A stretch of 64,000 bases of DNA from Streptomyces sp. NBC_00237 (GTDB taxonomy: Bacteria; Actinomycetota; Actinomycetes; Streptomycetales; Streptomycetaceae): assembly GCF_026342435.1 (NCBI RefSeq), contig NZ_JAPEMT010000003.1:496001-560000 (forward strand). Direction: 5' to 3'. A program made the position numbers and the translations under genes. Positions 34,683 through 43,547 of this stretch are shown piece by piece; the first letter of the stretch is position 1; every line of letters begins with the position of its first letter. The notes beneath the pieces were generated by a model that was given only the letters and a program-made list of their open reading frames with translations, had not been told where the DNA came from and searched no databases.

Positions 34683-37600
34683 CTACGGGCGCTCGCGCAC
34701 GAGGGCGGCGATCGCGGCCGGGGTCGGAACGTCGAAGAAGACGTCGAAGTCCAGTTCCACGCCGAGTGCGTCACGGATGCGGGCCGCGATCTGAATGACC
34801 GTCAGTGAATGCCCGCCGAGGTCGAACAGGTCGTCCTCGGGGCCGACTTCGGGAAGGCGCAGCACCTCGGCCCAGATCCGGCGGACCGTCGCGGTCGTCT
34901 CGTCGCCGTCGTCGGCTGCCGGGGGGAGTGCGGTTTCGTTGTCGTGCGGGGGCAGGGGCAAGGGCAACGCGCGTCGGTCCAGCTTGCGGTTCGGGGTGAG
35001 CGGCAGGCGCTCCAGGGTGAGCCAGCGCTGCGGCGTCATGGCGGCGGGCAGGGTACGCAGCAGATGCGCGCGCAGTGCGGCGGGCGCGGGGGGCCGGGCC
35101 CCGGCTGCCGGAACCGTGTAACCGGCGAGGAAGGGTTCCCCGTCGTCGTCGGTCCACAGGGCGACGGCGGCCTGGGCGAGATCCGGATGCTCCAGAAGGG
35201 CGGATTCGATCTCGCCGAGTTCGATCCGGTGGCCGCGGATCTTGACCTGGTCGTCCATCCTGCCGAGGAACCGGAGGGAGCCGTCGGCCGCCCGGACACC
35301 TCGGTCCCCGGTGCGGTACAACCGGGTGTCCGGCGCGCCGAACGGGTTCGGCACGAAGCGCCCGGTGGTGAGTTCCGGACGGCCGAGGTAGCCGTGGGCG
35401 ACGCCGTCCCCGCCGATCACCAGCTCGCCGGGGACACCGATCGGGGTGGGGGTGAGCTGCTCGTCGACGACGTACACCTGGGTGTTGGCGATCGGGTGCC
35501 CGATGCCGACCTGCTCGGCTTGGGTGCTGTCTTGGGTGCTGTCGGCCCTTCCGGCGGGGAGTTCGGCGCAGGTGGACCAGACGGTGGTCTCGGTGGGGCC
35601 GTACACGTTGAACAGCCGGGCGGTGCACCGGCCCAGTTCGTGGGCGAGGGCGAGCGGCAGGGCCTCGCCGCCCACCAGCCCGGTGACGCCGGAGAGCGCG
35701 TTCGCCGAGGCCCCCGCCGCGAGCATGACCCGCCAGCCGGACGGGGTGGCCTGGACGTGGGTGACGCCCTGTGCGCCGATCAGTGCGAGCAGGCCGGGGC
35801 CGTCGACGGCGAGGCCGTCCGGAGCCAGGACCAGCCGTCCGCCGGTGACCAGCGGCAGGAAGAGCTCCAGCGCGGAGATGTCGAACGAGAGCGAGGTCAG
35901 ACCCAGCCAGGTGTGCTGGGGGCCGGAGCCGAGGAGGTCGGCGAAGGACGTGAGGAGGTTGACCAGTCCCCGGTGGCCGACCGCGACGCCCTTGGGGCGA
36001 CCCGTGGAGCCGGAGGTGTAGAGGACGTACGCCACGTGGTCGGGGCGAGCCACGTCGCTGCCGGACGCAGCCTCCGTCTGCCCTGCCGGTCCTGCCTGCC
36101 CTTCCTGGCCCTGCCCGATCGGCGCGGGAAGGCGCAGGACGGCCGGAGCGGCGGCGGCCACCGAGGGTGCCGGTTCGCGGTCGGCGAGCAGCAGTACGGC
36201 GTGGGAGTCGCCCAGGACGAGCGCGAGGCGCTCGTCCGGATAGCCGGGGTCCAGCGGCAGGTAGGAAGCGCCGATGGCGAGGACGGCGAGCAGCGCCGGG
36301 GGGAGATCGGCGGTGCGGTCCAGATGGAGGGCGACCAGGTCGCCGGGCCGAACGCCTTCGGCGCGCAGTGCCGCCGCCAACTGATCGACGCGGGCAAGGA
36401 GTTCGCGGTACCGCAGGTCCTTTCCCGAAGCGCTGACGGCCAGCGCCTCGGGGGTGGCGCGGGCCTGGTCGCGCACCAGGTCGACGACGGTACGGTCGGC
36501 CGGGTAGGGCCGTTCGGTGGCGTTGGGCGCGGTGGTGACGGCCCGGAGTTCCGTGGCGTCCAGGAGCGGCAGGTCCACGAGCCGCGCGTCCGGCGCGGCG
36601 ACCGCACCGGCGAGCAGGGCCCTGAAGTGCCCGGCGATCCGGCGGGCGACGTCCGGGGCGAGGGCGGCCGGGTCGTACTGAAGACTGAAGTCGAGGCCGC
36701 CGCCAGGGGTTCCGGACGCGTACGGGGACGGGGGAGCCTCGACGATCTGGAGGTGAAGGGTGTTGCGGGCGGTGCGGTTGTGCACGGTCCAGTCGATCCG
36801 TGCACCGGTGTCGGCGAACTGCGGGCCGGTGCCGCGTCTTCGGTACCCGAGCGATACGGGGGCCAGCCCGACCCGGGGGCTCAGTCCGGGGACGGCCGTG
36901 CCGAAGGGCACCGTGCGGTACGGGTACAGGGCCCGCAGCTCGGCCCGGACGGCACCGGCGAAGTCGGCGAAGGTCTGCGAGGCGTCGCAGACGGGCGGGA
37001 AGACGGGCAGCTCGTTCACGAAAAGCCCTATTTCGCGGGCGAGTTCGGGCGTCCGGGTGGAGAGCGGAACGGATACCGGCACCGCCTCGCCGCCGTAGCG
37101 GCGCAGCAGGCCGTGCAGGGCCGCGAGCAGGAACTCGAAGACGGTGGTGCCGCAGGCGTCGGACGCCGCCGCCAGTGCGGCGGTTTCGATGACGTCGAGT
37201 CGCCACTCGGTCGTCTCGCCACCCTGTGCCGTGGTCGAGAGGCGCGGTGCGCCGGGCAGAACCGGTTCGGTGGCGGTGGCCCAGCGCGGACCGTACCGGT
37301 CGGCGGCCCTGCGTACGAGATCCGGCGGTGCGGGCGACGCGACCGGTGCGCCGTTCGGGGGCAGGGGTGCCAACTCGTATGCCTGGGCGAGCAACTCGTA
37401 TGCCTGGGCGAGGTCGTGGACCAACACGTCCTTGGAGTTGCCGTCGAAGACCACGTGGTGTGCGGTGATCAGGAGTTCGGCGCTCGCGTCGGGCCGCCGG
37501 TACAGGGTGAAACGGCTGAGCGGCCCGGTCTCCAGGGCGAAGGGGAGCGCGGCCTGTTCCGCCAACTGCTTCTCCACGTCCGCCTCGTCCGCAGCTGCTT

Positions 37601-37865
37601 CGAGAACGACCAGCGTCGGCCGTACTGCCGCAGGCTCCTGCCACACCCCGCCGTCTCTCTCCACCACCCGTGCCGCGAGGGCCGGGTGACGGTGTGTCAG
37701 TGCATCCACCGCGTGCGCCAGCGCTGCCGTGTCGATCCGTTGGAACGAGATCCGGACAGGCATGTGGAACGCCTCACGGGCCAGCCCCAACCGTTCGGTC
37801 AACCAGACACCCTGTTGGGCCGGGGAGGCCGGGGTGCGGTCGGTCAGGGAGAGGGCTTCGGGCAT
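34683..37865 (-). CDS. NRPS gene 1: C-A-T module, glycine-like specificity
   Basis: 1060 residues from ATG at 37865. The N-terminal C domain has HHVVFDG (about 137) and starts AQQGVWLTERLG, so it is probably active. A domain with YTSGSTGRPKG (about 617), SFDISALELF, NVYGPTETTVW (about 754). The pocket reads D I L Q V G V V W, close to the published glycine code DILQLGLIWK. T domain LGGHSLTVI (about 1019). A 21-bp perfect tandem duplication (37371-37412) doubles LAQAYEL inside the C domain. As the first gene after the regulatory gap it is likely the first transcribed gene. No MbtH-like or phosphopantetheinyl transferase gene is present in the window. Confidence 0.92.
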   Translation of the reverse strand: MPEALSLTDRTPASPAQQGVWLTERLGLAREAFHMPVRISFQRIDTAALAHAVDALTHRHPALAARVVERDGGVWQEPAAVRPTLVVLEAAADEADVEKQLAEQAALPFALETGPLSRFTLYRRPDASAELLITAHHVVFDGNSKDVLVHDLAQAYELLAQAYELAPLPPNGAPVASPAPPDLVRRAADRYGPRWATATEPVLPGAPRLSTTAQGGETTEWRLDVIETAALAAASDACGTTVFEFLLAALHGLLRRYGGEAVPVSVPLSTRTPELAREIGLFVNELPVFPPVCDASQTFADFAGAVRAELRALYPYRTVPFGTAVPGLSPRVGLAPVSLGYRRRGTGPQFADTGARIDWTVHNRTARNTLHLQIVEAPPSPYASGTPGGGLDFSLQYDPAALAPDVARRIAGHFRALLAGAVAAPDARLVDLPLLDATELRAVTTAPNATERPYPADRTVVDLVRDQARATPEALAVSASGKDLRYRELLARVDQLAAALRAEGVRPGDLVALHLDRTADLPPALLAVLAIGASYLPLDPGYPDERLALVLGDSHAVLLLADREPAPSVAAAAPAVLRLPAPIGQGQEGQAGPAGQTEAASGSDVARPDHVAYVLYTSGSTGRPKGVAVGHRGLVNLLTSFADLLGSGPQHTWLGLTSLSFDISALELFLPLVTGGRLVLAPDGLAVDGPGLLALIGAQGVTHVQATPSGWRVMLAAGASANALSGVTGLVGGEALPLALAHELGRCTARLFNVYGPTETTVWSTCAELPAGRADSTQDSTQAEQVGIGHPIANTQVYVVDEQLTPTPIGVPGELVIGGDGVAHGYLGRPELTTGRFVPNPFGAPDTRLYRTGDRGVRAADGSLRFLGRMDDQVKIRGHRIELGEIESALLEHPDLAQAAVALWTDDDGEPFLAGYTVPAAGARPPAPAALRAHLLRTLPAAMTPQRWLTLERLPLTPNRKLDRRALPLPLPPHDNETALPPAADDGDETTATVRRIWAEVLRLPEVGPEDDLFDLGGHSLTVIQIAARIRDALGVELDFDVFFDVPTPAAIAALVRERP
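37371..37412. repeat. 21-bp perfect tandem duplication in NRPS gene 1
   Basis: Two identical adjacent 21-bp units (37371-37391 and 37392-37412) add seven residues in frame to the condensation domain, a recent-looking duplication. Confidence 0.9.
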
Positions 37866-38031
37866 GAGCGGCTCACTTAGGAAGTCGGAGCAGAACGGAG
37901 GAGAGCGTGCGTGCACGGTGTGGGGCACGGGCTGACGCACGTCGGAGCAGGGAACCTCAAAGACGTTCTGTAGCAACGGAGTCCGGTGCGAGTACACCGG
38001 TCGCCGTATGGTGCGGTGCCCACGGGAAGCG

Positions 38032-38068
38032 GCCGATTTCGCGGGCGCTCAGACCGCGCGAAATCGGC
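38032..38068. promoter_or_regulatory. 12-bp inverted repeat in the NRPS upstream region
   Basis: GCCGATTTCGCG (38032-38043) is exactly complementary to 38057-38068 with a 13-nt spacer, about 167-203 nt before the gene 1 start. It could be an operator or a leader hairpin. Confidence 0.5.
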
Positions 38069-38116
38069 ACATTCCCGAGGCGTCCGGGTATCAGTGGTTC
38101 CCACCTGATGAAAACC

Positions 38117-38132
38117 ATTGGTCCAGACCTGT
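38117..38132. promoter_or_regulatory. DasR-like site (dre) upstream of NRPS gene 1
   Basis: ATTGGTCCAGACCTGT contains TGGTCCAGACCT, the same 12-mer known as the direct repeat of streptomycete chitinase promoters. It fits the DasR consensus around GGTCTAGACC. It lies about 252 nt upstream of the gene 1 start. Confidence 0.6.
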
Positions 38133-38398
38133 CGAGAGATTCGCACAACCCTCACGTACCGTCAAGGGTCGTCCAAAGTCCGAATTCAGCCGTCGTACTC
38201 ATGCCGAACCCGCCTCTTTCTGCCCACCCGCCGGGCCGCTGCCCCCGGTCCGCCCGGGGGTACCCGCCCCAGCTCAGCGGAGCCGTCCTCCCAGCGGTTC
38301 GCGCTGGCCTCTCCCGCCGCCACGGCCGGTGTTCCCCCGGGCGACGGTGCGGCCCGTCCGAGCGGCCAGTTGGCTGGAAAGAGACAGGTCCGCGGGAT

Positions 38399-41300
38399 TC
38401 ACGCCGTGCGGGTCGACACGGTGACGTGGTCGACCCGCATCGGGTGCCCCGGTTCCGTGGCCGGACCGGGCGAAGCGCCGTCCTGGCGCGGGAGTTCGCC
38501 GCCGATCGCCACGTTGAGGATCAGGAAGAGACCGTGGTCCACGGCCCGCTTCCACGTTCCCGCGTCCATCCGGCTCGCCGCCACCCGGTGGTACACCCGC
38601 CCGTCCAGGTACCAGCGCACCTCCTCCGCGCCCACGGTGCGGTCGACCTCCACGGCGTACGAGTGGAACGCCGTGCGGCACCCCGGGCACTTCTGCGGGG
38701 CCGAGCTCAGACCGGCCGGTTCCTTGCAGGGGCCGCCGCCCAGGACACCGCAGTGCAGGGTGCCGAAGACGGTGTCCCGTCCGTTGACCGACTCCATCAC
38801 GTCCAGTTCCCCGACGCCCGGCCAGCCGGTGTAGCCGTCGCGCAGCGGCGCGCCCAGGGTCCAGAACGCGGGCCAGTAGCCCGCCGCCTTCGGCCCGGTG
38901 ACGTCGGGCAGTGCGATCGACGCCTCGATGCGCAGGGTTCCGCCGGGCGGCGCGGCGAAGTCGGAGCGCCGGGTCTCGATCCGGCCCGAACTCCACCGTC
39001 CGTCCTTGCGGGTGGGCACGATCTCCAGTGCTCCCTTCCCGTCGAGGCGGACGTTGTCGGTCGAGGCGGTCATCGTCTCGATCTCTCCGGTGCCCCACTG
39101 CGGGGCCGGGCAGCCGGGGTAGCAGGTGCCCGTGTCGTGGAGCCAGACAGCGGGCGACGGGGGGCTGCCCGCCGGGCCTTCGAAGTCGTCGCGCAGCAGC
39201 CGGACCCAGCCGTCGGGCCCCGGCCGCCGGCCCGCCGGATTCCCGGTCGTGCCCGAGGCGGGCAGTGCGCCCGCCTGCGTGAGCAGCCGCTCCAGCCGGG
39301 CGGCGAGGACGACGGCGGCCGCGTTCGTCAGGTGGGCGTCGTCGCGGTAGAGCAGCACCCGGTCCAGTACGGCGGGGCAGGTCGGCCCGTCGCCCGGGCA
39401 GAGCACCTCGTTCACACCGACGCTGCGCACACCGGGCAGTGCGCCCGACGCGATGCGCCGGGCCAGCGGGTCGGGCCGCTGCGACTCCCGGCGGCTGAAC
39501 GCGCAGGCGTCCGGCGAATCCAGGTGACCGGAGACGCAGGCCGGGACGTCCTTGCCGGGCACGGGCGTGTCCTCGACGTAGACGACCGGAACCCCCAACT
39601 CCCGCAGCGGACGCAGGGTTTCCTCCCAGCCCCGGGCCAGCAGCTTCTCGTCGGCGGTGTACCGGTTCAGGGAGGAGATCACCACGAGGCGCGGCCTGGG
39701 CTGCTGCCGCAGCCGCTCCAGGGCGTGCGTCCGCCAGGTGTCGCACTCCCGGTAGGCGCGGCCGAGCTGCGGGCTGTGCACCGCGATCCTCGGCAGCGGG
39801 CACCCCTGCTTGACGAGTTCCTGGAGCGCCCAGCCCCGCTCGGCGGCGAGTCCGAGCAGTGGTGAGAACCACTGCCCGGCGTGCGAGTCGCCGAGCAGCA
39901 CGATCCGGTCGGGACTGTTCACCGCGCCGAACAGGCAGTCCGGGCTGCGGGTCGCGGCCGGGGCGACCTGGCACCCGCCGTCCGGCGGGAAGTCCTTGCG
40001 CGCCTGGGCCGGCCCCGGCACCACCGGGCCCCCGGGAAGGGGCGCGCCCGGCTGACGTACCAGCAGCTGCGGTCCCGAGGCCGCGCCGGCGGGCAGGCTC
40101 TGCGGGTCCAACGGCTTGGTGTCTCCCAGCAGTTGAAGCGTCGTCGTGCCGACCGTCAGCGCGAGCGCGACCGGCAGCACGATCGCCGTGACGCCCACCG
40201 AGAGACCGCGCCGGGTGTACGCGGAGACCGTACGGCTGCGGCGCAGCGGGCGCTCCACCCCGTACATCGTGGCGAGCGCGGGCAGGACGGCGGCCAGCGT
40301 CAGCGCGGTCTTCGCGGGCCAGCCGAGCGTCCCGAGCCGGGCCTCGGCGAGCACCAGTACCGGCCAGTGCCACAGGTACAGCGTGTACGACAGCCGCCCC
40401 ACCGCCCGCGGGGCCCGCATCGCCAGCAAACGCCCCACCCCGTAGCCGCCTTGCACGTCGCGTTCGCCTCGGCCGGGTATCGCGGCCAGGATGACGGCCG
40501 CGGTGGCCAGGGTCGGTACGAGCGCCGCGAATCCGGGGTACGGCGTCGTGTGGTCGTACCGGACGACGCACCAGCCGATGGCCGCCGCCCCGGCCCACCC
40601 GCACAGCAGCCGCAGCGGCCGGGGCCCGCGCATCAGGTGCCAGGGCAGCAGCGCGAGCAGCGCCCCCACCCCGAACTGCCAGATCCGCGAGGGAGTCGCG
40701 AGGTACGCGAGCGAGGCCGAACCCTGCGTCCAGTACAGGGACAGCACGAACGAACCGAGGACCAGCACCGCCGCGACCACGGCCACGGCGGCACGCACCG
40801 CACGCCCCCTGCGCACCGCCCGTGCGACACACAGCCCGGCGACCGCCAGCAGCGGAGCCCAGAAGAAGTAGAACTGCTCCTCGACGGCGAGGGACCAGAA
40901 GTGCAGCAGCGGGCTCTGGTCGTGTCCGGCGGCGAGGTAGTCGGTCTGCTGCGCGACGAACCGCCAGTTGACGAAGGACAGCGCCGCCGCGAGCACGTCG
41001 TGCTCCAGATCCGCACGCCGCAGGGGCACGGTCAGCCAGGCGCCGACCGCCGCCACCGCGACCAGGACCACGGCGGCGGAGGGCAGCAGCCGTCGGGCCC
41101 GCCGGGAGAAGAAGTCCCCGAGCCGGATGCGGCCCGTGGTGATCGCCTCGCGCACCAGGAGGCCGGTGATGAGGTAGCCGGAGATGACGAAGAAGACGTC
41201 CACGCCGACGAAGCCGCCCTGGAGACCCGGGATCTCGGCGTGGAAGGCGAGGACCGCGAGCACGGCAACGGCGCGCAGCCCCTCGATGTCGGGCCGGAAG

Positions 41301-41425
41301 GCCGAGCGGTGCGGGCTGGGTCCCGACTCGGTGCCGGGGGTCGTGGGCGGCGGGGTGCTGGAGCCGGGCGGCGCGGGAGTGCGCCCGGCGGACTGCCGTT
41401 GGCCGGGGGCCACGGAGGAGGGCAT
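38399..41425 (-). CDS. Acyltransferase-SGNH-GH16 fusion protein
   Basis: 1008 residues from ATG at 41425. Residues about 40-390 form an OafA-type membrane acyltransferase (FRPDIEGLRAVAVLAVLAFH, FFVISGYLITGLL, LLHFWSLAVEEQFYFFW, about 10-11 membrane segments). About 480-710 is an SGNH hydrolase-like domain (GDSHAGQW near 512; DDAHLT near 697), the usual extracytoplasmic partner for O-acetylation. About 730-1008 is a family 16 glycoside hydrolase domain with catalytic GELDVMES (E-x-D-x-x-E, about 874). It would acylate and cleave the same extracellular polysaccharide. The gene follows the glycosyltransferase by 23 bp. OafA-SGNH fusions are common; I do not know of a GH16 addition. Confidence 0.88.
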   Translation of the reverse strand: MPSSVAPGQRQSAGRTPAPPGSSTPPPTTPGTESGPSPHRSAFRPDIEGLRAVAVLAVLAFHAEIPGLQGGFVGVDVFFVISGYLITGLLVREAITTGRIRLGDFFSRRARRLLPSAAVVLVAVAAVGAWLTVPLRRADLEHDVLAAALSFVNWRFVAQQTDYLAAGHDQSPLLHFWSLAVEEQFYFFWAPLLAVAGLCVARAVRRGRAVRAAVAVVAAVLVLGSFVLSLYWTQGSASLAYLATPSRIWQFGVGALLALLPWHLMRGPRPLRLLCGWAGAAAIGWCVVRYDHTTPYPGFAALVPTLATAAVILAAIPGRGERDVQGGYGVGRLLAMRAPRAVGRLSYTLYLWHWPVLVLAEARLGTLGWPAKTALTLAAVLPALATMYGVERPLRRSRTVSAYTRRGLSVGVTAIVLPVALALTVGTTTLQLLGDTKPLDPQSLPAGAASGPQLLVRQPGAPLPGGPVVPGPAQARKDFPPDGGCQVAPAATRSPDCLFGAVNSPDRIVLLGDSHAGQWFSPLLGLAAERGWALQELVKQGCPLPRIAVHSPQLGRAYRECDTWRTHALERLRQQPRPRLVVISSLNRYTADEKLLARGWEETLRPLRELGVPVVYVEDTPVPGKDVPACVSGHLDSPDACAFSRRESQRPDPLARRIASGALPGVRSVGVNEVLCPGDGPTCPAVLDRVLLYRDDAHLTNAAAVVLAARLERLLTQAGALPASGTTGNPAGRRPGPDGWVRLLRDDFEGPAGSPPSPAVWLHDTGTCYPGCPAPQWGTGEIETMTASTDNVRLDGKGALEIVPTRKDGRWSSGRIETRRSDFAAPPGGTLRIEASIALPDVTGPKAAGYWPAFWTLGAPLRDGYTGWPGVGELDVMESVNGRDTVFGTLHCGVLGGGPCKEPAGLSSAPQKCPGCRTAFHSYAVEVDRTVGAEEVRWYLDGRVYHRVAASRMDAGTWKRAVDHGLFLILNVAIGGELPRQDGASPGPATEPGHPMRVDHVTVSTRTA

Positions 41426-41448
41426 GGAAGGAGAGCCTTTCGCGGTGT

Positions 41449-43176
41449 TCAACTTGCCCAGGGGAGCATCGGGTTGACCCAGCCGGACGCCATCAGGCCG
41501 ATCAGCAGCAGGAGGACGGTGGCGGCCAGGGTCTCGGGCCAGCGGCGGGGCAGCACGGCGGCGGGGGAGCGGGGCAGCGACCGGGCGGCGCGCGCGAGCA
41601 GCGCCCGTACGGCGGTGGCCGGGCCGGAGTTCGTGCCGGTGCGCCCGGAAGTCGTCGGGCGGAGCTCCACGAAGAGGTGGCGCATCAGCGGCACGTTGAT
41701 CTGGCACTGCACCAGCACGTAGAGGAGCAGCCCCCAGGTGGGCTCCCAGCCGTTGCGCGCCACGATCAGCACCAGGCCCGCGGCGGCCGCCGCGTGGGAG
41801 AGGAGCAGCCAGCCCAGCGAGACGGCCACCACCCGGCGCGCCATGCCGCCCGAAGCGGCCGCGCCCTTCGCGCCGGTGGGCACCCAGGCGGCGCTGCGGC
41901 CGCGCAGCGTGTGCACGAACGCCACGGCGGCGGCCACACTGGTCAGGACGTTCGCCCGGATCACCTCCACCCGCCAGCGGGTGCGGCTGACGCGGGGCAG
42001 CAGCACGTGCCAGAGCCACAGCGGGGCCAGCAGCGGCAGTACGTGCCAGGGCCGCACGTCGTCGGGGTACCAGAACATCATCACCAGCGGCGGCAGCGGC
42101 GCGACGAAGGTGTTCACCGCCGTGGTCAGGTAGCCGACGATGCCTTCGGCGAAGCACAGCCGCATGCGCCAGGGCGCGCCCATCTCCTTGAGCACGGGCT
42201 TGCTCAGCAGATGGAGGTTGCCCATCGCCCAGCGGTACTGCTGGTTGACGAAGGAGGTGACCGACTCGGGGGAGGTGCCCTTGGCGACGAGCACCGGTAC
42301 GTAGACGGTGCGGAACCCCCGGGCGTGCAGGGCGAGTCCGGTGTACAGGTCCTCGCTGTGGTCGAGGCGGGCGAACCCGCCGGCCAGGTCGAGGGCGCTG
42401 CGCCGGTAGACGGCGTTGCTGCCGCAGCAGATGGCGGCGTCGCTCACGTCGCGGGAGGGCTGTATCCAGCGGAAGAACCACTCCTGGGCGGAACCGGCGG
42501 CGCGCTCGATCCAGCTCATGGACTCGTCCGTGTCGAACCACTGGGGGCTCTGCACGATGCCGACACCCGGGTCGGCGAGATACGGGACGAGGTGGCGGAG
42601 GAAGTCCGGGCGGGGAGCGAAGTCGGCGTCCAGGATCGCGACGACCTCGGCGCTGCTGAGGGTCAGGGCGTGATTGAGGTTGCCGGCCTTCTTCAGGTGC
42701 CCCCGGTCGGGCCGTACGACGTACGCGTAGCCGAACTCGGCTGCGAGCGCGCCGACTTCGGGCCGGTCGCCGTCGTCCAGGACCCAGACGGTCAGCTCGC
42801 CCGGCCAGTCCAGTCGGGACACCGCGCGGTAGGCGTTGGCCAGGACGTCGAGCGGCTCGCCGCAGGTGGGCAGGTAGAGGTCGACACCGGGAGGCGCGGC
42901 GGGCTGCCAGGCGTGCACGAGGAGTTCGTGCGAGCTGCGGGTGAGCCGGCGGCGGCGCAGGCTGTTGACGGAGGAGAGCGCGAGGGCCACGACGTTGAGG
43001 CCGAGGACGGCGAGGAAGGCCCACAGGGCCGGAGTGCGCAGGGCGAAGGTGAACATGGTGGCCGCCGTGCAGACGAAGGCGAGCGAGGTGCTGACCAGCA
43101 CCCAGCGGTGCTGCGGCCCGAAGTACCCGTACAGCTCGTCGTCGGACGGAGGTTGCGGAAGGTGATGCACAGTCAT
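41449..43176 (-). CDS. Processive family 2 glycosyltransferase (cellulose/hyaluronan-synthase type)
   Basis: 575 residues from ATG at 43176, preceded by a G-rich RBS; the upstream frame extension passes through the regulatory palindromes. Two N-terminal membrane segments precede the GT2 domain with VLDDGDRP (about 133), ILDADFAP (DxD, about 182), HSEDLYTG (about 272) and QQYRWAMG (QxxRW, about 314), the D,D,D,QxxRW set of processive synthases. Several C-terminal membrane segments form the channel. It polymerises a sugar nucleotide into an exported glycan; the sugar cannot be read. The product is probably modified by the following fusion protein, and the promoter carries DasR-like sites. Confidence 0.9.
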   Translation of the reverse strand: MTVHHLPQPPSDDELYGYFGPQHRWVLVSTSLAFVCTAATMFTFALRTPALWAFLAVLGLNVVALALSSVNSLRRRRLTRSSHELLVHAWQPAAPPGVDLYLPTCGEPLDVLANAYRAVSRLDWPGELTVWVLDDGDRPEVGALAAEFGYAYVVRPDRGHLKKAGNLNHALTLSSAEVVAILDADFAPRPDFLRHLVPYLADPGVGIVQSPQWFDTDESMSWIERAAGSAQEWFFRWIQPSRDVSDAAICCGSNAVYRRSALDLAGGFARLDHSEDLYTGLALHARGFRTVYVPVLVAKGTSPESVTSFVNQQYRWAMGNLHLLSKPVLKEMGAPWRMRLCFAEGIVGYLTTAVNTFVAPLPPLVMMFWYPDDVRPWHVLPLLAPLWLWHVLLPRVSRTRWRVEVIRANVLTSVAAAVAFVHTLRGRSAAWVPTGAKGAAASGGMARRVVAVSLGWLLLSHAAAAAGLVLIVARNGWEPTWGLLLYVLVQCQINVPLMRHLFVELRPTTSGRTGTNSGPATAVRALLARAARSLPRSPAAVLPRRWPETLAATVLLLLIGLMASGWVNPMLPWAS

Positions 43177-43226
43177 AAAGCCCCCCACGGCTGTGTATGT
43201 GCGTGTTTCTGTCGTGCACCTTACTG

Positions 43227-43315
43227 CCAGAGGTCTAGACCAGTTGCGCCATGAGTGGTCAACGCTCGTAAATGAGACAGGGAAATGGCGTGACTCAATT
43301 GGTTTAGACCTCTGG
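43227..43315. promoter_or_regulatory. Pair of DasR-like palindromes upstream of the glycan operon
   Basis: Site 1 (43229-43244) contains a perfect GGTCTAGACC at 43232-43241. Site 2 contains GGTTTAGACC at 43301-43310. The two sites are themselves an inverted repeat: 43227-43246 matches the complement of 43296-43315 in 18 of 20 positions. Site 1 ends about 50 nt upstream of the glycosyltransferase start. The DasR consensus is ACTGGTCTAGACCACT. DasR is the GlcNAc-responsive repressor. Confidence 0.7.
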
Positions 43316-43547
43316 TCCGCCCCTATTCGACAGGGTTCGCCCTCCGCGCCGGGAGAGGTCCCGGCCGCGCGCCGGTGAACAACTCCGGAACATTCCTGCC
43401 CGAGCCCCTGCGGACACGCGTGCCCGTGCCCCTCCGGACACTCGTGACACTCGTGCCCGCGCCCGCCCGGCCATGGTCTTCCCCCTCGACCGGGGCTGAG
43501 CGCGGTTGTGGGACCGAGTCCCTTGAGTCCCTTCGGTCCTGGCCGGG

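Larger units (their letters stand above)
37866..38398. promoter_or_regulatory. 533-bp upstream region of the NRPS genes
   Basis: No ORF here looks real. The region holds an inverted repeat at 38032-38068 and a DasR-like palindrome at 38117-38132, both described separately. It is also less GC-rich near 38100-38220, as expected of a promoter. It separates the NRPS promoter from the end of the acyltransferase-GH16 gene. Confidence 0.6.

Noticed and set aside
30445..34794. 1449-residue plus-strand open frame opposite NRPS gene 2
   Set aside because: Arg/Gly-rich shadow without domains; the minus-strand NRPS is unambiguous.
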